DNA of 6,130 nucleotides from NCBI GenBank assembly GCA_027621335.1, contig JAQCAN010000156.1, positions 1-6,130 of the forward strand, read 5' to 3'. Made by a program: the position numbers and the translations under genes. Positions 1-4,619 of the stretch are shown one piece after another; positions within the stretch are counted from its first letter, which is position 1, and each line of letters starts with the position of its first letter. The notes beneath the pieces were generated by a model. It was not told the DNA's origin. It ran no database searches and saw only the letters and a program-made list of their open reading frames with translations. This DNA is from Bacteroidota bacterium. Lineage in GTDB: Bacteria > Bacteroidota > Bacteroidia > Flavobacteriales_D > JABDKJ01.

Positions 1-151
1 GCAGGACCTCCACGATTTCTCCACAGATGCAACTCTGCCGGCCGGCTATCTCTTTGAGAATGGCGATGCGGGCGGGATGTCCCAAGGCTTTTGCCAAGGA
101 GGCCATGGCATTCTCCACTTCTCCAAATTCAGATCTCTTATGATGTGCCAT
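1..151 (-). CDS. arsR: ArsR-family transcriptional repressor, N-terminal part (cut by window edge)
   Basis: Fifty codons of a gene that continues beyond position 1. The protein starts MAHHKRSEFG and carries LAKALGHPARIAILKEI (residues 19-35), the signature of the first helices of the ArsR/SmtB winged-helix family. It then has SCICGEI at 40-46. A Cys-x-Cys pair here (Cys41, Cys43) matches the position of the ELCVCDL metal-binding motif of classical As(III)-sensing ArsR proteins, so arsenite or antimonite sensing is the best reading. The known role of the family is to repress the ars promoter until the metalloid binds. The start ATG (149-151) shares its A with the TGA stop of the ACR3 gene (TGATG), so it is the last visible gene of the ars operon and probably translationally coupled. 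Being last is less usual than arsR first. The DNA-recognition helix and dimerisation helix lie outside the window. Confidence 0.9.
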   Translation of the reverse strand, partial: MAHHKRSEFGEVENAMASLAKALGHPARIAILKEIAGRQSCICGEIVEVL

Positions 152-1224
152 CAGCTATTGATTTGTTTTGGATGAGACAAAGAAGGTGTGTCGAAGTAGC
201 GTTCTCTGAGCCAGAAGGACACTCGGACTAAAAGGATAAGTGCCGGCACCTCCACCAAAGGGCCGATGACACCAGCGAAGGCCTGTCCAGAGTTCAATCC
301 GAAGACGGCAATGGCCACAGCGATGACCAACTCGAAATTATTCCCTGCTGCAGTGAAAGCCACCGAGGTGGTGCGGTCATAGCTAGCTCCCATGGCCTTT
401 GTCACGAAGAAGCCGATGAAGAACATAAGAGCGAAGTAAATGAGCAGCGGGACCGCTATGATGAGTACGTCCATGGGAATCTGCACTATGAGCTCGCCCT
501 TCAATGAGAACATGACCAGAATGGTGAACAGCAAGGCTATCAGGGTCAAAGGCGAGATAGTCGGAATGAAGACGGAGTTATACCAAGCTTCCCCTTTGAG
601 TTTGACCAATACCAGCCGTGTCAAGATGCCTAAAAGGAAAGGGATGCCGAGGTAGATGGCTACGCTCTCCGCAATGGTGACAATGGAGATGTCTACGATG
701 GCACCTTCAAATCCAAAATAGGGAGGGAGGACCGTGATGAAGATCCAGGCATAGAAACTATACGCGAAGACTTGGAAGATGCTGTTCAGAGCCACCAGTC
801 CAGCCCCATATTCACTGCTTCCTTCGGCCAGATCATTCCACACGAGTACCATGGCGATGCAGCGCGCCAGGCCGATGAGGATGAGGCCCACCATATATTC
901 TGGATAGTCCCTGAGGAAGGTGATGGCCAGAATGAACATGAGCACGGGCCCGATGACCCAATTCAATATCAATGAGACCGAGAGGATGCGAGTGTTCTGG
1001 AAGACTTTAGGCAATAAAGAGTAATTGACTTTGGCCAATGGAGGATACATCATCAAGATGAGGCCTATTGCAATGGGGACATTGGTGGTGCCACTGCTCA
1101 AAGCATCGATGGTCTCAGGAAAGGAGGGAAAGAAATAACCTATCCCTACTCCGACCGCCATAGCGATGAAGATCCACAAGGTGAGGTAACGGTCGATGAA
1201 CGAAAGGGGCTTGACACTGCTCAT
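151..1224 (-). CDS. acr3: ACR3-family arsenite efflux transporter
   Basis: A 357-residue inner-membrane protein of normal ACR3 length (BART superfamily). It exports As(III), and in some members Sb(III), using the proton gradient. About ten hydrophobic segments can be read, roughly at 13-31, 48-63, 79-101, 110-128, 142-165, 177-205, 218-240, 250-275, 287-311 and 315-337. Family signatures are present: LILNWVIGPVLMF (85-97), GLARCIAMVLVWNDLA (118-133), AGNNFELVIAVAIAVFG (293-309) and GVIGPLVEVPALI (318-330). Cys122 corresponds to the essential fourth-segment cysteine of ACR3 proteins. Glu298 and Glu325 are the conserved acidic residues of the last two membrane segments. The start ATG (1222-1224) overlaps the TGA of the arsC-like gene by four bases, and the stop overlaps the arsR start, so it is the middle gene of a tightly packed operon. 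It would export the arsenite made by the upstream reductase. No damage or unusual insertion is seen. Confidence 0.96.
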   Translation of the reverse strand: MSSVKPLSFIDRYLTLWIFIAMAVGVGIGYFFPSFPETIDALSSGTTNVPIAIGLILMMYPPLAKVNYSLLPKVFQNTRILSVSLILNWVIGPVLMFILAITFLRDYPEYMVGLILIGLARCIAMVLVWNDLAEGSSEYGAGLVALNSIFQVFAYSFYAWIFITVLPPYFGFEGAIVDISIVTIAESVAIYLGIPFLLGILTRLVLVKLKGEAWYNSVFIPTISPLTLIALLFTILVMFSLKGELIVQIPMDVLIIAVPLLIYFALMFFIGFFVTKAMGASYDRTTSVAFTAAGNNFELVIAVAIAVFGLNSGQAFAGVIGPLVEVPALILLVRVSFWLRERYFDTPSLSHPKQINS

Positions 1225-1835
1225 GGGTTTAGGTTTGAGAAGACAAACATGATTTCAGTAGCAATCTGCAGACTTCGTGATTTGTAGGCCTCCTCTTCAT
1301 TGGCACCGCCATCGAAGACTTTAGGGTCTTCATAAGGAATGGCAAAACGTTTTTCAGCCTTAGGGAGGTAAGGACAACCTTTGTCCGCCTCCGAACAAGT
1401 CATCACAGCAATGAATGATACCTGGGGGTTGAAGGCATCATCCCAGCGCTTGGAGAACCCGATGACAGGAGGCACTTCGGGTGAATAACTGATGCTAGAA
1501 TGAGGATTCGGCCCTTCGTTGATGACTGAGGACTGGAAGCCCTGTTGTTGCAGAGTGCTGAGAATGCTAGGGTAGATGGCGGTCACTTCAGTGCCGCCAG
1601 AATAGCTATGGACATTCGGGATGTCTAGATGAGCAGCAATAGCCTGTGCCCAAACCTGGGCGAATACGCTCCTGCGTGAATTATGGGTACATATGAAGTT
1701 CAAGAGGATAGCCTGATTAGCCTCCTGTTTGGCTTTGATGGCTTGGGCTAATGGCCTGAGTAATTCCTTTCGTTCGTTCGGAATCGTGTCGAGATCCAAG
1801 GCATTCAAGACATCAGAAATAGGAGGGAAGACCAT
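1221..1835 (-). CDS. arsC: ArsC-like arsenate reductase (low-molecular-weight phosphatase fold, thioredoxin-linked type)
   Basis: A 204-residue cytoplasmic protein. The phosphatase loop CTHNSRRS is at residues 49-56 (C-x5-R, Cys49 and Arg55). The second signature, TCSEADKGCPYLP (146-158), provides Cys147 and Cys154, spaced like Cys82 and Cys89 of the thioredoxin-coupled ArsC of plasmid pI258. With YEDP at 168-171 this supports the three-cysteine relay that reduces arsenate to arsenite. About 45 residues precede the phosphatase loop, longer than in classical ArsC (about 130 residues); I recall similar longer forms in Bacteroidota, often annotated as protein-tyrosine-phosphatase. The ATG at 1833-1835 is preferred to an in-frame ATG at 1928, because the extra 31 codons would run through the promoter and inverted repeat and look non-coding. 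It is first in the ars operon and overlaps acr3 by four bases. A plain phosphatase role is possible, but the cysteine pair and neighbours favour arsenate reduction. Confidence 0.87.
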   Translation of the reverse strand: MVFPPISDVLNALDLDTIPNERKELLRPLAQAIKAKQEANQAILLNFICTHNSRRSVFAQVWAQAIAAHLDIPNVHSYSGGTEVTAIYPSILSTLQQQGFQSSVINEGPNPHSSISYSPEVPPVIGFSKRWDDAFNPQVSFIAVMTCSEADKGCPYLPKAEKRFAIPYEDPKVFDGGANEEEAYKSRSLQIATEIMFVFSNLNP

Positions 1836-1853
1836 GCGATTAAAAGTATATCG

Positions 1854-1885
1854 CAAATATACAATTAAACGAATATCGATAACAA
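1854..1885 (-). promoter_or_regulatory. Bacteroidota-type promoter of the ars operon
   Basis: Read on the minus strand, TTG (1883-1885) is followed after 21 bases by TATATTTG (1854-1861), an exact match to the TAnnTTTG -7 element used by the primary sigma factor of Bacteroidota, with a normal distance to the -33 TTG. Eighteen bases separate the -7 box from the ArsC ATG, so the leader would be only about a dozen bases and has no visible Shine-Dalgarno, which is common in this phylum. The stretch is AT-rich. Two TATCG words (1849-1853 and 1874-1878, plus strand) and the small palindrome TATCGATA (1874-1881) lie within or next to the promoter and could belong to an ArsR operator, but no convincing long dyad is visible. 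Confidence 0.72.
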
Positions 1886-1889
1886 GTAT

Positions 1890-1913
1890 ATAAAGGCAAC
1901 AATATGCCTTTAT
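1890..1913. repeat. Perfect 9-bp inverted repeat between tdo and the ars promoter
   Basis: ATAAAGGCA (1890-1898) and TGCCTTTAT (1905-1913) are exact reverse complements separated by six bases. The repeat lies just upstream of the ars -33 element and 56 bases past the tdo stop. It could be a weak, roughly symmetrical terminator for tdo (A/T-rich outer stem but no long T tract) or a binding site for a dimeric regulator. The sequence alone does not decide between them. Confidence 0.65.
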
Positions 1914-1919
1914 TTCTCC

Positions 1920-1929
1920 TGTGCGCACA
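1920..1929. repeat. Perfect palindrome TGTGCGCACA
   Basis: Ten bases that read the same on both strands, about 35 bases upstream of the ars -33 element. It may be a protein-binding site or chance. It is GC-rich inside an AT-rich gap, which makes it stand out, but no known operator was recognised. Confidence 0.35.
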
Positions 1930-1968
1930 TAAAACTATTCAAAAAAGAAACCGCCCCTCCCCAAAGTT

Positions 1969-2928
1969 TTACCCACCCTCCAAAGCCTCCTCAGCGGCTA
2001 CACCCCAGGTGGCTATCTCGGCTTCGGTCCAGAGGCTAGGGAAGAAGATGCGCTTCTGGTAGCGGGGAAGCATGTACTTCTCCCACTCCGAGCCTCCTGT
2101 GGCCTGGGCCTTGGTGTTCCCACTGTTCAGGTAGTGCCGGGCCGCACTGTAATGGGCCATCACCCATTTGATATTCACCGTATAGTCCAAGTGGCGCATG
2201 ACCTGCCTCAACTCTTCATCTCCACTGGCTTCTTCATCCAGCTTATGGTAGAGGGCGTATAGGTTGCGGTCCTCATAGCGGGCGGCCGTCTCTATGAAAC
2301 GGTCCATGTACTTGCTCTCAAAATCCTCCAAGGTGTAGCTCTTCTCACCCGTCTTATGGTCCACTCCAGCAGCCTGCCAATAGATCTTGTCAAAGCAGTC
2401 CTCATAGCTCCAGTCCTCGCTGTAGTCCTTCCTGAAGCGGTTGTCTATGAGGTTCTCTATGTCTGTGGAGCATAGCTCTATAAGGCGGTACTGGGCGCTC
2501 TGGAAGCCGCTGGCAGGGGCCAGACTGTTCCTATAGCGCATGTACTGGTCTATGTCCATGCCATGCTGCATGATGCTGAAGGAGGAGACCAGCATGTCAA
2601 AATAGCGCGCAATGCGCCCTACACGGCTCTTGAAGAAGGCCACATCCAGCCCCTCATGCTCCGCCACTTGCTCTATCTCATGCAGTATCATCTTGAAGAT
2701 GAGCTCATTGATCTGGTGGTACATGATGAAGACATGCTCATCAGGGAAGATGGTGCGCGGCACCTGTAGGCTCAGCAGCGCATCCAAGTTGATATAATCC
2801 CAATAGCTGATGGGCTTGCTCCAGAGCAGTCCCGTCATGAAGGTGTCGGGGTTCAGGCCTTCGCCCTTGTACTTGGCGCGTATGCGTTCTACCAGTTGTT
2901 CTTTGGTCCAGCCTTCTTCGGTGCTCAT
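1969..2928 (-). CDS. kynA: Tryptophan 2,3-dioxygenase (heme-dependent)
   Basis: A 319-residue soluble enzyme that opens the indole ring of L-tryptophan with O2 to give N-formyl-L-kynurenine, the first step of the kynurenine pathway. Compared from memory with the Xanthomonas and human enzymes, the active-site blocks are in order. SYWDYINLDALLSLQ is at 41-55. FIMYHQINELIFKMILHEI (67-85) has His71 in the place of the substrate-facing His55. QYMRYRNSLAP-SGFQSAQYRLIE (128-151) has Arg133 in the place of Arg117, which holds the substrate carboxylate. WVMAHYSAARHYL (255-267) has His259 matching the proximal heme ligand (human His328). ATGGSEW (276-282) stands where GTGGSSG binds the substrate amino group; the Thr-Gly-Gly-Ser core is kept (Thr277). 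Length is normal for bacterial members. The start ATG overlaps the KMO stop as ATGA, so it is the second gene of a coupled pair. An indoleamine-binding protein outside the TDO family is unlikely given these motifs. Confidence 0.95.
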   Translation of the reverse strand: MSTEEGWTKEQLVERIRAKYKGEGLNPDTFMTGLLWSKPISYWDYINLDALLSLQVPRTIFPDEHVFIMYHQINELIFKMILHEIEQVAEHEGLDVAFFKSRVGRIARYFDMLVSSFSIMQHGMDIDQYMRYRNSLAPASGFQSAQYRLIELCSTDIENLIDNRFRKDYSEDWSYEDCFDKIYWQAAGVDHKTGEKSYTLEDFESKYMDRFIETAARYEDRNLYALYHKLDEEASGDEELRQVMRHLDYTVNIKWVMAHYSAARHYLNSGNTKAQATGGSEWEKYMLPRYQKRIFFPSLWTEAEIATWGVAAEEALEGG

Positions 2929-4286
2929 GTGGTGATAAGGGTGTTAAGGTTCTTATGGATGAAGTCATCGATAGTGCCATCTGCGAAATGCCCTTCAATG
3001 TCGTGTTCTTTGATGATGGCTTTGAAGCGTTGATCCTGGGCATGGCCTCTGCGCTGGGCCTCGCTGTAACGGATGTGACTGAAGGTGACCATGGAATATA
3101 GGCTCTTATATTTCTCAGGATAGAGCTCCATGATGCGGTGCTCCAGCTTCTTGCGGAGCAGGAAGCCCGGGTCATTCACGGAGTCGGCCATGACGCGGTA
3201 ATTGTAAAGGGCCAGGTCGGCAATGGCATCGGCATCGGGCTTGCGCTGCTTGGCGAAGGCAGGAAGGATCTTTGACCAGTCGCCATTGTAAGCATCGATC
3301 ATGCCATCCAGCACATAGACATCTTCAAAGCCGGAGTTCATCCCTTGTCCGTAAAAGGGCACGATGGCATGGCTGGCATCGCCCAGCAGGCAGACTTTGC
3401 CCTTGTAATGCCAAGGATGGCAGCGAATGATGACCAAGGAGGCTTGGGGATTGGCGTTCCAGTCCTCCTCCAAGGTCGGCATGAGGGGATAGGCATCAGG
3501 GAAGACCTCTTTGAAGAAGCGGTGCACCTCTTCCGTGCTGTTCAATTGCTCGAAAGAGTCCTCGCCTTCATAAGGCATGAAGAGGGTGCAGGTGAAAGAC
3601 CCATCCGGATTAGGCAGGGCGATCATCATGTAACGCCCACGGGGCCAGATGTGCAAAGCTTCCTTGTCCAAGACATGCGAGCCGTCAGCTGCGGCTGGGA
3701 TGTTCAGTTCCTTATAATCCGAGTCGATGTAGTCCTGGGAATAATCGAAATGGTTCAGGTGCTGCATGATGCCACGCACCCGTGAGAAGGCGCCATCAGT
3801 CGCTAGGATGACATCGCTCTCCACCGTGATGATCTCCTTACTGCCATAGTGTTTGAAGTTGGCTTTAGCATTCTCCAGATCCACGTCCATACATTTCATA
3901 TCAAAGACGAATTCCACCCCGAAGTCCTTCTCGGCATGTTCCATCAAGGTGCTGTTCAGCCCCCCACGGGACACGGAATAGATAGCTTCATCTCCGATGC
4001 CATAAGGCTGGAAACTCAGTTCGGACTGTTTGCTGTGCAGCATACGTCCCCGCATGGCGATGGCTTCCTTTCGCACGGCATCACCCAACCCGACATGGTC
4101 CAAGGCTTGCCAGCCGCGGTCACTACAGGCCAGGTTGATGGAGCGCCCTGCTCCGGATGAGGCTTTTCTGCGGTCGGCACGTTTCTCATAGACAGTGACC
4201 TTATAGCCTCGTTTTCCGAGGTAACAGGCGAGGAGACAGCCGACCAATCCGGCTCCTACAATGGTGATGCGTTCGTTCGTTTTCAT
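2925..4286 (-). CDS. kmo: Kynurenine 3-monooxygenase (FAD, NADPH)
   Basis: A 453-residue class A flavoprotein hydroxylase converting L-kynurenine, NADPH and O2 to 3-hydroxykynurenine. An N-terminal Rossmann motif (VGAGLVG, 10-16, with VYEKR at 32-36 ending the second strand) binds the ADP part of FAD. GRSINLACSDRG (47-58) is a hallmark of KMO. MRGRMLH (78-84) and the tyrosine of SFQPYG (Tyr95) correspond to the arginine and tyrosine that hold the substrate carboxylate. ATDGAFSRVR (162-171) is the DG motif, and GDASHAIVPFYGQGM plus NSGFED (302-322) forms the flavin-ribose GD motif. No membrane anchor of the mitochondrial kind is evident at the C-terminus. I chose ATG 4284-4286; an in-frame GTG at 4316 would add ten residues not expected before the Rossmann strand. 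The gene is first in the operon and overlaps tdo by four bases, which implies matched production of both enzymes. No clear promoter was found upstream. Confidence 0.95.
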   Translation of the reverse strand: MKTNERITIVGAGLVGCLLACYLGKRGYKVTVYEKRADRRKASSGAGRSINLACSDRGWQALDHVGLGDAVRKEAIAMRGRMLHSKQSELSFQPYGIGDEAIYSVSRGGLNSTLMEHAEKDFGVEFVFDMKCMDVDLENAKANFKHYGSKEIITVESDVILATDGAFSRVRGIMQHLNHFDYSQDYIDSDYKELNIPAAADGSHVLDKEALHIWPRGRYMMIALPNPDGSFTCTLFMPYEGEDSFEQLNSTEEVHRFFKEVFPDAYPLMPTLEEDWNANPQASLVIIRCHPWHYKGKVCLLGDASHAIVPFYGQGMNSGFEDVYVLDGMIDAYNGDWSKILPAFAKQRKPDADAIADLALYNYRVMADSVNDPGFLLRKKLEHRIMELYPEKYKSLYSMVTFSHIRYSEAQRRGHAQDQRFKAIIKEHDIEGHFADGTIDDFIHKNLNTLITT

Positions 4287-4333
4287 ATGCTCAGGGCTAA
4301 GGTAATCATAGCCCACGTTCGGTGTTCAGTGAT

Positions 4334-4373
4334 TCTAGCGAGGGGATGAGTTTAGAATGAGTCTAGGGAGGGG
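4334..4373. repeat. Short direct repeats TCTAGsGAGGGG and ATGAGTyTAG
   Basis: TCTAGCGAGGGG (4334-4345) recurs as TCTAGGGAGGGG (4362-4373) with one mismatch. Between them ATGAGTTTAG (4346-4355) recurs 11 bases later as ATGAGTCTAG (4357-4366). The pattern suggests local slippage or duplication. It lies 48-87 bases upstream of the kmo start, inside its likely leader or promoter. Confidence 0.5.
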
Positions 4374-4390
4374 CAATCGCGGAGCGATTG
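4374..4390. repeat. Perfect hairpin CAATCGC-GGA-GCGATTG
   Basis: A seven-base stem with no mismatch and a three-base loop. It lacks a T tract on either side, so it does not look like an intrinsic terminator. The central CGGAGCG word resembles the loop of the GAGCGGAG hairpins further right, so it may be a degenerate member of the same family. Confidence 0.7.
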
Positions 4391-4392
4391 GA

Positions 4393-4428
4393 ATGGCAAT
4401 GGCAATCAAAATGGGAATGGGAATCAAA
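4393..4428. repeat. Two 18-bp tandem repeat units
   Basis: Unit 1 (4393-4410) and unit 2 (4411-4428) are identical except for two C-to-G changes, and each begins with two direct hexamers (ATGGCA twice, then ATGGGA twice) followed by ATCAAA. The identical change at both hexamers of the second unit suggests duplication plus gene-conversion-like or slippage events. Confidence 0.8.
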
Positions 4429-4435
4429 ATGTGTA

Positions 4436-4526
4436 GGCCTTCTGTTCTCGTTCTCGATACATTCTGCTTCCTACGGTCGCAGAACACTCGAACTGACAAC
4501 TCAGGCCTAATTTGTCACCCCCCCCC
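4436..4526 (+). repeat. Large intergenic repeat, copy 1 (upstream of the MATE gene)
   Basis: The first of two copies in the same orientation on either side of the MATE gene. It begins GGCCTTCT, followed by two GTTCTC hexamers and GATACA. It continues with an inner stem TTCTGC (4462-4467) / GCAGAA (4479-4484) around 11 bases, then CACTCGAACTGACA (4485-4498), and ends GCCTAATTTGTCA plus a run of nine C (4518-4526). The outer arms also contain TCGA words that can pair (TCGATACA against CACTCGA). The copy at 6007-6116 keeps the arms but has a different inner stem, so the folded form rather than the inner sequence appears to be kept. No open frame or transposase is associated. Confidence 0.8.
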
Positions 4527-4528
4527 TG

Positions 4529-4548
4529 CACCGAGCGGAGCCGAGGTG
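4529..4548 (+). repeat. GAGCGGAG-loop hairpin A
   Basis: CACC (4529-4532) pairs with GGTG (4545-4548) around the 12-base loop GAGCGGAGCCGA. The loop matches the one nested in repeat copy 2 except for one pyrimidine, although the closing stem is different there. Such short hairpins with a constant loop and changing stem are, to my knowledge, frequent between genes of Flavobacteriales. Confidence 0.75.
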
Positions 4549-4558
4549 TCAAACCCTC

Positions 4559-4579
4559 ACACGGAGCGGAGCGAAGTGT
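4559..4579 (+). repeat. GAGCGGAG-loop hairpin B
   Basis: ACAC (4559-4562) pairs with GTGT (4576-4579) around a loop containing GAGCGGAG (4564-4571) and CGA. It lies 31 bases after hairpin A with loosely similar flanks (GTGTCAAA against GTGTTGAA), so A and B look like a diverged tandem pair. Confidence 0.7.
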
Positions 4580-4591
4580 TGAATCAGAAAT

Positions 4592-4619
4592 CTTGAACCT
4601 TGAACTTTAAATCTTGAAT
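4592..4619 (+). repeat. Seven-base tandem repeat (CTTGAAC heptads)
   Basis: Four consecutive heptads: CTTGAAC, CTTGAAC, TTTAAAT, CTTGAAT. The array is also marked by the 10-base direct repeat AAATCTTGAA at 4588-4597 and 4609-4618. Its last base is the first base of the TTG proposed as the MATE start codon. On the complementary strand it spells a peptide of the FKVQGSRF type, which often appears as a spurious protein from intergenic heptad arrays in Bacteroidota. Confidence 0.75.

Larger units (their letters stand above)
4287..4618. other. Repeat-packed intergenic region between divergent kmo and the MATE gene
   Basis: A gap of 332 bases with no credible gene; short open frames through it consist of repeat sequence. 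From left to right it holds a GAGGGG-containing direct repeat, a CAATCGC hairpin, two 18-bp tandem units, one copy of a large intergenic repeat ending in a run of nine C, two GAGCGGAG-loop hairpins and a CTTGAAC heptad array. Both flanking genes should be transcribed from here, but I see no good TTG/TAnnTTTG promoter on either strand. TACCTTAG on the minus strand just upstream of kmo is a one-mismatch -7 candidate without a matching -33. Confidence 0.8.

Noticed and set aside
1836..1928. In-frame 31-codon N-terminal extension of the ArsC-like protein from ATG 1928
   Set aside because: It would cross a perfect inverted repeat, a -33 TTG and an exact TAnnTTTG box, and its residues do not resemble the family. 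The ATG at 1835 fits better.
1940..1960. Minus-strand T-rich tract after tdo as an intrinsic terminator
   Set aside because: A T6 run follows a G-rich stretch, but no complementary C-rich arm exists to form a GC stem; only a 4-bp AAAC/GTTT pairing is possible.
3345..3785. Open frame of 146 codons on the plus strand inside kmo
   Set aside because: It is antisense to well-conserved KMO motifs and has no recognisable protein features, so it is a shadow of the real gene.
4287..4316. GTG start for KMO ten codons upstream
   Set aside because: The ATG at 4286 places the Rossmann strand ITIVGAG at residue 7, as expected for KMO. The extra residues have no family support and no ribosome site.
4507..4514. 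CTAATTTG as a -7 promoter element for the MATE gene
   Set aside because: The TA-to-TTTG spacing is one base short of TAnnTTTG and no TTG lies about 20 bases upstream. It is also part of the large repeat tail, so it is not independent evidence.
4357..4596. Open frame of 79 codons on the plus strand between kmo and MATE
   Set aside because: It is composed of hairpins and tandem repeats, with no ribosome site and no protein-like composition.
4529..4619. CRISPR-like array
   Set aside because: The repeats are short hairpins and 7-base tandem units with no regular spacers and no cas genes.
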